Assembly (NCBI GenBank): GCA_944389465.1 | Contig: CALXML010000007.1 | Location: 1 to 50,510 of the forward strand | Origin: an uncultured Alphaproteobacteria bacterium | GTDB lineage: Bacteria; Pseudomonadota; Alphaproteobacteria; Rs-D84 | Direction: 5' to 3' | DNA length: 50,510 bases | Part shown: in pieces, positions 13,528 to 21,857 of the stretch | Layout: the number at the start of each line of letters is the position of its first letter | How positions within the stretch are numbered: position 1 is the stretch's first letter | The notes under the pieces: model-generated | What the model saw: the letters and a program-made list of their open reading frames with translations, nothing else | Told to the model about the DNA's origin: nothing | Database searches by the model: none | Position numbers and translations under genes: made by a program

Positions 13528-14420
13528 TTTTTTATTTGCATAATTATTTTAAAAACAGCCGTTTCCGGTTCCAGATTAATTTTGGCAATATCTGCAATTG
13601 CGTGCGTTGCAATTGGATATAAATCAGCCAATCCAAACGCCGCGATTGCATCCAATAATATCCCGTGCAGGGCAGGTACAGGTGCAATTTTTTTTGCAAT
13701 TGCCAATGCGTCCACACTGTTACCAGATGGATTATTAAAAAAATTCATCAGTTCGTCATATATTGCGTCACTGCCTGATTTTTTCAAACTGGCAATTCGG
13801 CCAAAACTGCCGTTGGCCAATCGCAGTGTTTCATCACTGACATTTGCATCAGGCATAAAAGTATCACACAACTGGCGTAATTGACCGATGGTCAGTGGCC
13901 GCATTTTTTCAACGCGTGCGCGTGAACGAACCGTTGGCAGCACAGATGCCAATTGATGAACAATCAACAAAAACAACGTGTTTGCGGGCGGTTCTTCCAG
14001 TAACTTTAATAATGCATTTGATGCCGCGGTGTTTAATTCGTCAACAGAATCAATTAATATAACGCGCCACCCATCTGACATAGATGACATCTGCATTTTT
14101 TCAATCATTGCGCGAACGGTATAAACAGAAATGCTTTTGCCATCTGGTTTTGGTTTGCCGTCTTTATCAATATTTCTGGATATATCAATGATAAAAAAGT
14201 CGCCCACATTACCGTAAACCAGTTTGGCAATTTTATATGCCATTGTGGCCTTGCCAATGCCACGTGGTCCGGCCAACATCCATACGGGGTGCACTGGGTG
14301 CGCATTGCGATTTTCCCACGCATTTAAAAAATCAGACATAACATCGCCATGCCCGACCAACACATCATTGTCAATCGGGTCCGGAAAGTTATAAGAATTA
14401 GTCTGTTTTCGTGGTGCCAT
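13518..14420 (-). CDS. holB: DNA polymerase III delta' subunit
   Basis: Clamp-loader subunit of the replicase. The 300-aa product carries an AAA+ fold with a Walker A (G-P-R-G-I-G-K-A-T, residues ~49-57), a D-E-L-N...A-L-L-K-L-L-E-E-P-P block typical of gamma/delta' subunits, and T-V-R-S-R-A-R, where the usual SRC motif reads S-R-A. It lies between dacA and tatD; overlap with dacA is a 1-base TAATG junction. A holB-tatD neighbourhood is common in bacteria and supports delta' over gamma/tau. Confidence 0.9.
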   Translation of the reverse strand: MAPRKQTNSYNFPDPIDNDVLVGHGDVMSDFLNAWENRNAHPVHPVWMLAGPRGIGKATMAYKIAKLVYGNVGDFFIIDISRNIDKDGKPKPDGKSISVYTVRAMIEKMQMSSMSDGWRVILIDSVDELNTAASNALLKLLEEPPANTLFLLIVHQLASVLPTVRSRARVEKMRPLTIGQLRQLCDTFMPDANVSDETLRLANGSFGRIASLKKSGSDAIYDELMNFFNNPSGNSVDALAIAKKIAPVPALHGILLDAIAAFGLADLYPIATHAIADIAKINLEPETAVFKIIMQIKKCL

Positions 14421-15595
14421 TAATCAATTCCAAATATTACACGCAGATTTTTTATAACGCGTCCAAAAAATTGTGTCTTTTTAACAGTGCTTTGTGCAAC
14501 CAATGGTGCACGTGCGATTTCAACACCATTTTTTTGCGCGATAATTTCGCCTATCTTGTCACCCTGTTTCACAGGTGCGGGCAAGGGGTCGTTATAACGC
14601 GCAATAACGCGTATGCCGATTAATCCGTCTGATTTTGGAACAGTTATAACAAACGGTTTTTCAACTGTGGCAATTACGTTGTTTTCGCGACCATACCATA
14701 CGGGAATGGCGGCAATTTTATCGCCAGCATTATAAAAAGTATGGTTGGTTGTCGTTGAATAGCCGTATTCCAATAACTTTTTCATTTCTGATGCCAATGC
14801 ATCGTGATTTTTACCATTGTACCCATTAATAACGCCAATTAATCGCCGGCCACCAATTTCAGCACTGGCCACCATACCATAACCACCGTCATCTGTGTGG
14901 CCTGTTTTTAATCCGTCCGCCCCAGACATAATGAACAGCAATTTATTATAATTTACTGTATGCGTACGCCCCCATTCACGACACCAATCGCTTTGATATT
15001 CTTTGAATTGGAAACGTTTGGTTGCAAACATAGGATATAAATCCGGATAATCAGAAATAATATGCTGGGCCAAAACAGCCAATTCACGACTGGTCATTAA
15101 ATTATTAGGATTTGGTAAACCACTGGCATTACCAAAAGTAGATTGACTCATCCCGATTGAACGTGCCTTTTGTTGCATTAATTCGGTAAATGCAGATTCA
15201 GAACCAGCCAATTTTTCCGCGATAACCACAGACGCGTCACCACCAGATAACACAATTACACCCAATATGGCGTCCCTGACACTGATGGTTTGACCAGCGA
15301 CCAAACAAACCTTGCTGGCGGGATACCACAAGGGGCTTTCGTAATCAGCATTTTCACTGACGGTTAATCTGTCGTCCAATGATATATTTCCAGCCTTGAT
15401 TTCGTCAAACAGCACGGTCAACGTCATTAATTTTATCATTGATGACGGTGGCATTAACGTATCTGCATTTTTTGCGACAATTTCAGTGCCTGAATCATAG
15501 TCTATTAAAAAAGCCGATTTTGCGCGCGTAGAAAAATCCGCGTGCGCAGTTGTTGTTATTAATGATAATAACAGGATAAATAATTTCTTTTTCAT
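14420..15595 (-). CDS. dacA: D-alanyl-D-alanine carboxypeptidase (PBP5/DacA type)
   Basis: Trims the terminal D-Ala from peptidoglycan stem peptides. The 391-aa product has a signal peptide (MKKKLFILLLSLITTTAHA), the acylation motif S-M-I-K (residues ~52-55), the third motif K-T-G in D-G-L-K-T-G-H-T-D-D, and the C-terminal PBP5-type beta domain (P-V-K-Q-G-D-K-I-G). The second motif, normally S-x-N, reads S-G-G in V-L-S-G-G-D-A-S; this is odd and may affect activity. The C-terminus V-I-K-N-L-R-V-I-F could be an amphipathic membrane anchor. It is in the mtaB operon and overlaps holB by one base. Confidence 0.92.
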   Translation of the reverse strand: MKKKLFILLLSLITTTAHADFSTRAKSAFLIDYDSGTEIVAKNADTLMPPSSMIKLMTLTVLFDEIKAGNISLDDRLTVSENADYESPLWYPASKVCLVAGQTISVRDAILGVIVLSGGDASVVIAEKLAGSESAFTELMQQKARSIGMSQSTFGNASGLPNPNNLMTSRELAVLAQHIISDYPDLYPMFATKRFQFKEYQSDWCREWGRTHTVNYNKLLFIMSGADGLKTGHTDDGGYGMVASAEIGGRRLIGVINGYNGKNHDALASEMKKLLEYGYSTTTNHTFYNAGDKIAAIPVWYGRENNVIATVEKPFVITVPKSDGLIGIRVIARYNDPLPAPVKQGDKIGEIIAQKNGVEIARAPLVAQSTVKKTQFFGRVIKNLRVIFGID

Positions 15596-15641
15596 GGTGA
15601 TAAAATATTAGCAACTCTAAATCATATTGCCAACAGATTTT

Positions 15642-16868
15642 TTAAGCAATTTCGCCAATGTACATATCGTCTTGAATTTTCAGTAATTTTACATTGCATA
15701 TTGTGCGGGCGGGTACAGCGTTCCCGATGATTTTTACATCTATGTCATGTGGGGTGCGGGCGATGTTGTTTTCTTCCACCAATACGGAAACAGTTTGCCC
15801 CAGTGCCACAGTCATAAATTGATGCCGAATTTCGTTCGCCATTTGCGTTATTTGATGAACACGTTTTTTTGAAATACTGCGATTAACTTGGTTTGGCATA
15901 TTAAAAGCCTTGGTATCTGGACGCGCAGAAAAAGGAAACGCATGTATTTTAATCGGACGTGCAATGCGCACTAAATCCAGTGTTTCTTTAAACAGTTCAT
16001 CTGTTTCAGACGGAAAACCGCAAATAATATCCCAACTGAATGTTATGTCATTGCCTGCATATTCAACTATGCGACGAACAGTATCTGCCGAATGTCGGCG
16101 ACCCATTGCGCGTAAAATAGTATCAGAACCAGACTGCATAGACAAATGCATATGTGGCATCATACGTTTATCTGTACGCATTAAATCAATGATTTTAAAT
16201 ATTTCAGGCACCGCAGGGTCAAAAGATGAAATTCGCAACCGGCGAATTTCTGGCACGTCATTCAATAAATTTCTGCAAACATCGCTGATTAGCATTCCGT
16301 CACGTGCATAACTGGCGGTGTCAACACCGGTTAAAACAATTTCATAAAATCCGTTTTGTATTGCCACACGAACATCAGATAAAATGTCTGTATATGGGAA
16401 CGATACGGCCGGCCCGCGCAACAGACGTGTTACACAATATGCGCATTTATGATTACAGCCATTTTGAACCTGTATGAATTGTTTGGACAGTTTGGCAGAT
16501 TGATGATTAAAAGTATCTATGCGTGGTGTGGTAAAATGACAGGGTGCGGCGGCCAATGCGTTTATATATGCATCTGTGTTCATTTTATCGCTGTTTTTAA
16601 TAACAATCGCATTTGGTATTTGGTAAAACAAATCTGGATTACGTGTTGCCGCACATCCCGTAACAAATATTGGCGCATTGGGATTTTCACGGGCCAGTTT
16701 TCGTACAGTCTGTCCCGATTGACGCTCGGCTTCGCCTGTTACGGCACATGTATTCACCAACACCGCCGCATCCATAACACCGGCCAGTTTTTGTTGGATT
16801 TTTTCAGCCTCCAGCGCGTTCAACCGACACCCCAGCGATAAAATTTTAATATTATTGTTTTCTGCCAT
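15642..16868 (-). CDS. mtaB: tRNA t6A37 methylthiotransferase MtaB
   Basis: Radical SAM enzyme that adds the 2-methylthio group to t6A at position 37 of ANN-reading tRNAs. The 408-aa product has the N-terminal MTTase domain with three cluster Cys (S-L-G-C-R-L-N, N-T-C-A-V-T, T-G-C-A-A-T), the radical SAM C-N-H-K-C-A-Y-C, and a C-terminal TRAM domain (G-Q-T-V-S-V-L-V-E). G-C-R-L-N in the first motif points to MtaB rather than MiaB or RimO. ATG at 16868 follows AAGGTAAAAATA; a 32-residue in-frame extension upstream looks non-coding. It is first in the operon to dacA, 46 bases away. Confidence 0.93.
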   Translation of the reverse strand: MAENNNIKILSLGCRLNALEAEKIQQKLAGVMDAAVLVNTCAVTGEAERQSGQTVRKLARENPNAPIFVTGCAATRNPDLFYQIPNAIVIKNSDKMNTDAYINALAAAPCHFTTPRIDTFNHQSAKLSKQFIQVQNGCNHKCAYCVTRLLRGPAVSFPYTDILSDVRVAIQNGFYEIVLTGVDTASYARDGMLISDVCRNLLNDVPEIRRLRISSFDPAVPEIFKIIDLMRTDKRMMPHMHLSMQSGSDTILRAMGRRHSADTVRRIVEYAGNDITFSWDIICGFPSETDELFKETLDLVRIARPIKIHAFPFSARPDTKAFNMPNQVNRSISKKRVHQITQMANEIRHQFMTVALGQTVSVLVEENNIARTPHDIDVKIIGNAVPARTICNVKLLKIQDDMYIGEIA

Positions 16869-17008
16869 TATTTTTACCTTGGGCTGAATTATACCGCGCC
16901 CCCGCATTGTTTCAATAATAAAAAATTGCTTTATTATTCCAAGTGCGGTAATGCAAGATTCCACTGGAACATATACTTATACTGACGAATATTTTTATAC
17001 CAATTAAC

Positions 17009-17031
17009 AAAATCCCCGCAATGGGGATTTT
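17009..17031 (+). terminator. Orphan terminator-like hairpin before rpoZ
   Basis: AAAATCCCC-gcaat-GGGGATTTT with further T-runs, located between the divergent mtaB and rpoZ starts. No plus-strand gene ends before it, so it terminates either an unrecognised short plus RNA or read-through, or acts in the rpoZ leader. Confidence 0.5.
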
Positions 17032-17112
17032 ATAATCATTTTTTTCTTGCTTTTTTGTCGGACTTGGGGCATCATATCGTGGTTAGAAACGTTTTCAACA
17101 AAGGATTTTATA

Positions 17113-17487
17113 ATGGCCCGTATAACAAATTCAGATACATTACCATTTGTGGAAAGTCGTTATGAACTGGGGATGTTGGCATCCCAACGTGTGCGCGATT
17201 TAAACGGTGGTGCCGAACCCGTCGTGGACAAGGGCAATGATAAACCAACCGTTGTCGCATTAAGGGAAATCGCCACAGGTAAACTGGATGTTGAAAATTT
17301 GCGTCATGAATTTATTCAATCGTACAAGGACACGCCCGCCGTGGCCGAGGACGAAGAATCATTGGAAATCGCCTCTGCCGAGGACCCCAAACTGCGTGAA
17401 ATTGATGCAGAATTGGAAAACACATTGATTGCGGACCCCGTTGAACCCGAAGAAACCGAGGATACCGCCGATTTATCAGCAGAATAA
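17113..17487 (+). CDS. rpoZ: RNA polymerase omega subunit
   Basis: Small core-polymerase subunit that helps fold beta'. The 124-aa product begins M-A-R-I-T with the family pattern ([18 protein letters not shown], then [14 protein letters not shown]). After residue 70 it has an acidic tail rich in Glu/Asp, as in other alphaproteobacterial omegas. The start at 17113 follows AAAGGATTTTATA, the same ribosome-binding context as the RNase J gene. tRNA-Ser begins 8 bases after its stop. Confidence 0.92.
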   Translation: MARITNSDTLPFVESRYELGMLASQRVRDLNGGAEPVVDKGNDKPTVVALREIATGKLDVENLRHEFIQSYKDTPAVAEDEESLEIASAEDPKLREIDAELENTLIADPVEPEETEDTADLSAE

Positions 17488-17494
17488 AAAATCC

Positions 17495-17585
17495 GGAGAC
17501 GTCGCATAGTTGGTCTAGTGCGCTACATTGGAAATGTAGTATACCCGCAAGGGTATCAAGGGTTCGAATCCCTTCGTCTCCGCCA
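17495..17585 (+). tRNA. tRNA-Ser (GGA)
   Basis: Complete class II tRNA: acceptor GGAGACG/CGTCTCC, anticodon arm CTACA-TTGGAAA-TGTAG with anticodon GGA, a long variable arm (TACCC/GGGTA), T-arm AAGGG-TTCGAAT-CCCTT, discriminator G and encoded CCA. It lies 7 bases past the rpoZ stop with no terminator between, so it is probably excised from the rpoZ transcript. Confidence 0.97.
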
Positions 17586-17590
17586 GATAT

Positions 17591-17620
17591 AAAAAAATAT
17601 CCCCACGGGGGTATTTTTTA
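17591..17620. terminator. Bidirectional intrinsic terminator
   Basis: AAAAAATATCCCC-acg-GGGGGTATTTTTT with one T-G wobble; after tRNA-Ser (plus) and after the YjbR gene (minus). Confidence 0.85.
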
Positions 17621-17623
17621 TAA

Positions 17624-18010
17624 TCAGTGCATTTTAACTTTATGTTTCCCTTTCCACACCAGTTCATAACTTTTGTCAATCAGTGCATAAATTTGTGATG
17701 GCTTTACTGTGCCGTCCAATAAAATTGAAATCCAATTGCCGCCCATATGGTATCCGCGTAGAAATCCTGATGCGCCACGTAAAAAATCGTACAGGCCTGC
17801 GTCACATTTTACATTCAAAATATCAACGGATTCAACGCCGCTTAAACCCAATTTGCTGCGCGGGACATCCATCACAACACCATACCATTTATTATTATCG
17901 CTGCGGCGCAATACGGCATAGTTTGGATACCGTCGCCATAAATATTCAGGCGTTGTACCATATTGTTTTTTGACATATTTAAAAATATCATTGCGGTATG
18001 ATTCAGACAT
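17624..18010 (-). CDS. MmcQ/YjbR family protein
   Basis: The CyaY-like fold family of YjbR/MmcQ proteins; DNA binding has been proposed but the role is not firm. The 128-aa product shows the family marks Y-L-W-R-R-Y-P-N-Y-A-V-L-R-R, K-W-Y-G-V-V-M-D-V-P, the D-I-L-N-V-K-C strand, and the C-terminal H-M-G-G-N-W-I-S-I-L-L-D-G-T-V-x-x-x-Q-I-Y-A-L-I-D-x-S-Y-E-L-V. The length is standard. It is a single gene with a shared bidirectional terminator. Confidence 0.85.
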   Translation of the reverse strand: MSESYRNDIFKYVKKQYGTTPEYLWRRYPNYAVLRRSDNNKWYGVVMDVPRSKLGLSGVESVDILNVKCDAGLYDFLRGASGFLRGYHMGGNWISILLDGTVKPSQIYALIDKSYELVWKGKHKVKMH

Positions 18011-18108
18011 TTTTTATCCGGATGATGTATTCGTGTAAATGATAGTCGCAAATTGCGCAAAAGTAAATATTGATTGTTGATTCTGTTGGCGATATATTAA
18101 TTATCACT

Positions 18109-18588
18109 ATGGAAACAAAGACAAACGTTATGCGAATTTTAGACGCCCATCATGTGCCATATAAATCATATTCATATGTTGGCACGGGCGCAACCAGCGG
18201 TGTGGATGTTGCCACTGCGCTGCATCAGAATCCTGCACAGGTTTTTAAAACATTGGTAACGGTGGCGCGTTCTGGTAATCATTATGTTTTTATGTTGCCG
18301 GTTTGTGCGGAACTGGATTTGAAACGTGCGGCCATGGCTGTCGGGGAAAAGTCAGTTGATATGCTGAAATCGCGTGAATTGTTGGCTCTGACCGGATATA
18401 TCCATGGCGGGTGCAGTCCAATTGGTATGAAAAAGCAATTCAAGACAGTCGCCGACACGTCCGCCAAAAATTTTGAAACAATTATATTCAGTGCTGGCCG
18501 TATAGGGTATCAGGTTGAAATATCGCCAAATGATTTAGAAAAAATTATCAGTGTTTCTTTTTTTGACCTGTGCGCACAACAGAATTAA
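18109..18588 (+). CDS. ybaK: Cys-tRNA(Pro)/Cys-tRNA(Cys) deacylase YbaK
   Basis: Hydrolyses mischarged Cys-tRNA-Pro. The 159-aa product matches YbaK in length and landmarks: H-x-V-P-Y-x-S-Y, V-F-K-T-L-V with the catalytic-site Lys, the V-C-A-E-L-D-L-K-R-A-A strand, and the G-Y-I-H-G-G-C-S-P-I-G-M-K-K loop with the conserved Gly-Gly. ATG at 18109 is chosen from family length; upstream TTAATTATCACT has no Shine-Dalgarno. Its last 41 bases overlap the 3' end of the convergent hydrolase gene. Confidence 0.92.
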   Translation: METKTNVMRILDAHHVPYKSYSYVGTGATSGVDVATALHQNPAQVFKTLVTVARSGNHYVFMLPVCAELDLKRAAMAVGEKSVDMLKSRELLALTGYIHGGCSPIGMKKQFKTVADTSAKNFETIIFSAGRIGYQVEISPNDLEKIISVSFFDLCAQQN

Positions 18589-19456
18589 AAAACTGTAAAA
18601 TGTCTTGTTGTACCTGCTTGTAATTAGTTTCCATTAACAATTCATGTCGTGCCCCAGAATATATTATTATGTTTAAATTTTCTGCATGGCCAGATTTATA
18701 CATTTTATACAAAGACGTTGCTAAATTACTGTTCAGACTTACTAAATCGCGACTGCCACTGATAATCAGTATTGGCAAATTTGTATTTACATATCCCGAT
18801 AAATGCATCAAATTTTTAAACAGTGAATAATAAAATCCATAAGAAAAATATTTTGCGCGCATTGGGTCTGCATCATGTATGGCGGCCTGTTTTTCATCGC
18901 GTGTCAGTTTGCTGGGGCCACCTGTTTTATTTCTGATTGGTGAAAAATATTCTATAAATCGTGCGGGCGCATTTGGACCAAACAATTTCATCCCGACAAA
19001 GGCACATATCAACGCCGGAATAATCAGCGGCATTGGATATTTCGCTGAACCCGACAAACAAACACCTGCGGCGACCAAATCAGGTTCTTCCATAATTTTT
19101 TGTGTAATAAAACTGCCATAACTGTGTCCGAATATTAACACGGGCAGTTTATATTTTTTCTTTAAATATTTTGATATAGCAATTTCATCTGCAACCGTTG
19201 CAGCGAATAAATCAGAATCACCATCTGGTTGACCAATTTTGGATATATCAGATGCAGTCCGCCCGTGTGCACGATGGTCATCACCAAATACAATATAGTT
19301 GTGTTGGTTCAAAAATTTTGCAAACCTGTCGTATCGTCCGACGTGCTCGTCCATTCCGTGAATAATTTGAACAACCGCGACGGGCTTTTTTACATTATCC
19401 CACAGGGAACAAAATAAAACCTTTCCATCACGTGCAGTAAATTTTACTTCATGCAT
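18548..19456 (-). CDS. Alpha/beta hydrolase, monoacylglycerol-lipase-like (S33)
   Basis: Probably hydrolyses a lipid ester, by likeness to the serine aminopeptidase S33/lysophospholipase group. The 302-aa product carries H-G-M-D-E-H, D-D-H-R-A-H-G-R-T, nucleophile elbow G-H-S-Y-G-S, acid in I-S-G-S-R-D-L-V, and catalytic His in S-G-A-R-H-E-L-L. The order and spacing fit the family well. A hydrophobic stretch (P-L-I-I-P-A-L-I-C-A-F-V-G) in the cap region may contact membrane. ATG at 19456 has AAAAAAGGTACGTT upstream; an ATG 24 bases earlier has none. It overlaps ybaK tail to tail. Confidence 0.87.
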   Translation of the reverse strand: MHEVKFTARDGKVLFCSLWDNVKKPVAVVQIIHGMDEHVGRYDRFAKFLNQHNYIVFGDDHRAHGRTASDISKIGQPDGDSDLFAATVADEIAISKYLKKKYKLPVLIFGHSYGSFITQKIMEEPDLVAAGVCLSGSAKYPMPLIIPALICAFVGMKLFGPNAPARFIEYFSPIRNKTGGPSKLTRDEKQAAIHDADPMRAKYFSYGFYYSLFKNLMHLSGYVNTNLPILIISGSRDLVSLNSNLATSLYKMYKSGHAENLNIIIYSGARHELLMETNYKQVQQDILQFFNSVVRTGQKKKH

Positions 19457-19533
19457 AACGTACCTTTTTTGCGCTTGCATTTATTTTACACTGCGATTCC
19501 ATATAAATGTCACAGGTATGTTTTCTTTTTATG

Positions 19534-20694
19534 TTATATGTATTCGCCGGCCACACGTCCACTGGCCCATGCCCAGTGCAAATTAAATCCACCCAAATCG
19601 CCTGCAATATCCAATACTTCACCAGCAAAAAATAATCCTGCACACAGTTTAGATTCCATTGTTTTTGATGAAATTTGCGTGGTGTCAACACCGCCACGTA
19701 CAACTTCGGCACTGGCCAGACCATGCAGTTTAATTTTGTTATATGGTATAATGATATGATTTACTTTATCGGCAATAATGCGTAAATCAGAATCGCGATA
19801 GTCTGCGATATTTTTTACATCGCCACAAATCCATTTTGCCACACGTATGGGTAAATATTCAGATAAAATACTTGCGACATTTTTCCTGCCAGATTTTTGC
19901 TTTGCATTCCGCAGAATTTCATATACATCCACATCTGGTGACAAATTTATTACCAGTTCATCAAAATCACGAACAGTCGCGCGATATACGGCCGGTCCAC
20001 CAATTCCAAAATGTGTAAACAGCATTGAATCGTTAATTTTTTCTTTGCCAACTGTTATTTGCGCATTAACAGAAATTCCGGCCAGTTCAGATGAAAAACA
20101 ATCCGTTGCAATCGCACACAGGGCGGGGCGCACAGGAATAATTTTATGTCCAAACTGCTTTGCAATTTTATAACCAATATCGGATACCCCCAATGTATGG
20201 AAAGACGTCCCGCCACTGGCAATTAATACGGAATGACAGGAAAAATCTGGGCCTGCAGTATGGATTAAAAAAGTATCACCCGTATGTTCAATGCCCGTGA
20301 CGTTGGTGTTGATAAAAATATCAGTGCCACGCATATCATCGTATAATGCGCGGACAATTTTTTCTGCACCATCCGAACAAAAATATTGTCCAGATGCCTT
20401 TTCAACCCATTTAATATTATGCGATGTCGCCCAACGCAGTATATCCGATGATGTAACACGGGCAATTGCGCCACGCACAAAGTCAGGATTTTTACCAAAA
20501 TACCGATTAACCGATACGGCGTCATTTGTAAAGTTGCAACGCCCACCACCAGATACGGCAACTTTGCGTGCACATTGCCCGCCCATATCCAGTATTGCCA
20601 CATTGCGACCGCGTCCAACGGCCGCACCTGCCGCCGCCATTCCGGACGCCCCCGCACCAATAATGACAACATCATAATGTTTCATAAGTGACAT
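19534..20694 (-). CDS. HI0933/BaiN-type flavoprotein oxidoreductase
   Basis: NAD(P)/FAD-dependent oxidoreductase of the HI0933 family; physiological substrate generally unknown. The 386-aa product begins with the FAD dinucleotide fold (D-V-V-I-I-G-A-G-A-S-G-M-A-A-A), then the family hallmark S-G-G-G-R-C-N-F-T-N at about 49-58, A-S-G-G-T-S-F, F-T-H-F-G-I-G-G-P-A, and the C-terminal L-F-F-A-G-E-V-L-D-I-A-G-D-L-G-G-F-N-L-H-W-A-W-A-S-G-R-V-A-G. All the usual family motifs are present. A second ATG three codons in is equally possible; neither has a clear Shine-Dalgarno. It is transcribed away from RNA element copy 2. Confidence 0.9.
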   Translation of the reverse strand: MSLMKHYDVVIIGAGASGMAAAGAAVGRGRNVAILDMGGQCARKVAVSGGGRCNFTNDAVSVNRYFGKNPDFVRGAIARVTSSDILRWATSHNIKWVEKASGQYFCSDGAEKIVRALYDDMRGTDIFINTNVTGIEHTGDTFLIHTAGPDFSCHSVLIASGGTSFHTLGVSDIGYKIAKQFGHKIIPVRPALCAIATDCFSSELAGISVNAQITVGKEKINDSMLFTHFGIGGPAVYRATVRDFDELVINLSPDVDVYEILRNAKQKSGRKNVASILSEYLPIRVAKWICGDVKNIADYRDSDLRIIADKVNHIIIPYNKIKLHGLASAEVVRGGVDTTQISSKTMESKLCAGLFFAGEVLDIAGDLGGFNLHWAWASGRVAGEYI

Positions 20695-20721
20695 TGTATA
20701 ATGATAAATTACAAAAATCTA

Positions 20722-20750
20722 TTGCTTGGCATAAATATTTTATATACACT
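20722..20750 (+). promoter_or_regulatory. Promoter of structured RNA copy 2
   Basis: TTGCTT (20722-20727), 17-base spacer, TACACT (20745-20750). The predicted start near 20757 falls just before the 5' hairpin, as in copy 1. Confidence 0.55.
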
Positions 20751-20756
20751 ACATAT

Positions 20757-20937
20757 CAGCACAGAGTGTTCCTGTGTTGGGGTGTAGTAACCCGTTAAAC
20801 TAGCGTCAGCAATCTGACGAAAAAAATCTCCAATCTATCTTTGGTTGGAGGGCTTGCGAATATATTGAATAAGCAGCACTATTCTAGTTTATAGTTACTA
20901 ACCTCCAACCACCTGAATTTTTTCGGTGGTTTTTTCA
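20757..20937 (+). ncRNA. Structured RNA element, copy 2 (leader of secreted-protein cassette)
   Basis: Same plan as copy 1 with changed but still paired bases: 5' hairpin CACAG/CTGTG (20760-20776); identical box GGGGTGTAGTAACCCGT (20779-20795); hairpin CGTCAG/CTGACG (20804-20819); CTCCAATC (20828-20835), which can pair with GGTTGGAG (20843-20850); core GAATATATTGAATAAGCA; hairpin ACTAT/ATAGT; CCTCCAACC (20902-20910); terminator AACCACC/GGTGGTT plus T-run. TAGTAAC (20785-20791) pairs with GTTACTA (20894-20900). The Shine-Dalgarno AGGAGG of the next gene lies at 20951-20956. Confidence 0.75.
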
Positions 20938-20962
20938 TTCGCAATGAAAAAGGAGGTTTAGA

Positions 20963-21385
20963 ATGAAAAAACATTTATTAATTGCTGGCCTGATTTGTAT
21001 GGCCACAATCCCACCGGTGTCTGCCGTCACCAAATGCGTAAAACTGTCATCATCAACAACGTGTTCCAATTATTCTGGCGCAACAAGTCAATCAAATTGG
21101 TCCGTAACATGCGGTGGCGTATCAGTACAGGGTGTTGCCTTCTGTGGCTCGCAGAGTGGTGGCTCACAGGGTGCAACATCCACCACTGTCACAATCAGTT
21201 CAACGGTTGATAATAACAAATATTGTTGGTGTAGAATGATATCACCTGCGGTGTCGCAATGGGTTTTCTACAGCGAATACGAGTCGCACAGAGTTTGCGC
21301 CAGTGATTGCGCGCAATACTGTGCGTACTATGGTTTGACCTTTGCGGCCTTCCGGTCTGCATTGTTCAGTAATCTGTCCGATTAA
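20963..21385 (+). CDS. Small secreted Cys-rich protein, cassette copy 2, first gene
   Basis: Paralogue of the 2612-3034 gene, exactly the same length (140 aa). The signal peptide MKKHLLIAGLIC...V-S-A is almost identical, and Cys positions are kept (T-K-C-V-K-L, T-C-G-G, A-F-C-G-S-Q, C-W-C-R-M, then a C-A-x-D-C-A-x-Y-C-A run). The middle and the residues between the late Cys differ most (E-S-H-R-V against E-S-A-G-A), which suggests diversification on a fixed disulfide frame. Strong AAAAAGGAGG before ATG. Function unknown. Confidence 0.8.
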   Translation: MKKHLLIAGLICMATIPPVSAVTKCVKLSSSTTCSNYSGATSQSNWSVTCGGVSVQGVAFCGSQSGGSQGATSTTVTISSTVDNNKYCWCRMISPAVSQWVFYSEYESHRVCASDCAQYCAYYGLTFAAFRSALFSNLSD

Positions 21386-21400
21386 ATGTGGGGTGCGAAC

Positions 21401-21679
21401 ATGAAACGAATTTTTATATTATTTCTGACAATTGCGCCGGCTGGCGCATTTGCCGCCGCACCGTCAACATCGTGCCCATCTGGTTATATCAAGGTGGTGG
21501 AAGAATATATGGATATTGCAGACAGTTCTTGCCCCACCGGATACACATCCGCCGGCACGGCAACCAGTTGTTTGGTATCAAACCCATCTGGTTCGTGTAT
21601 AATGTATGCACTAACCGGTGTCAGTTATACGGACGAATCCGGTACATACGAATATACGTCCGCATGCCCGTTGGAATAA
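21401..21679 (+). CDS. Small secreted Cys-rich protein, cassette copy 2, second gene
   Basis: Paralogue of the 3048-3326 gene, same 92-aa length. Signal peptide MKRIFILFLTIAPAGAFA, then S-T-S-C-P-S-G-Y, S-S-C-P-T-G-Y, T-S-C-L, G-S-C-I-M-Y-A and the C-terminal Y-T-D-E-S-G-T-Y-E-Y-T-S-A-C-P-L-E. An in-frame ATG at 21386 would add five residues; the copy-1 gene cannot use that position because it is out of frame there, so 21401 is the likely start, behind GGGGTGCGAAC. It is co-transcribed with the preceding gene. Function unknown. Confidence 0.8.
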   Translation: MKRIFILFLTIAPAGAFAAAPSTSCPSGYIKVVEEYMDIADSSCPTGYTSAGTATSCLVSNPSGSCIMYALTGVSYTDESGTYEYTSACPLE

Positions 21680-21699
21680 CCATGTCATTCCGCACCTTT

Positions 21700-21845
21700 G
21701 TCATTGCGGGGGGCGCAGCCCGACCGTGGCAATCTTCTTTTGTCATTGCGAGCAAAGCGAAGCAATCCAGTCATTATAAACTTATTTGCGTCAGCAAATG
21801 CGTTTTTATGGATTGCCACGCCATCTGCGATGGCTCGCAATGACA
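21700..21845. repeat. Dispersed palindromic repeat, copy 2
   Basis: Same orientation and position relative to the cassette as copy 1: GTCATTGCGGG unit, GTCATTGCGAGCAAAGCGAAG unit, the AT-rich middle with TTTGCGTCAGCAAA, then GGATTGCCACG...CGCAATGACA. Confidence 0.85.
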
Positions 21846-21857
21846 TACAAAAAAACA

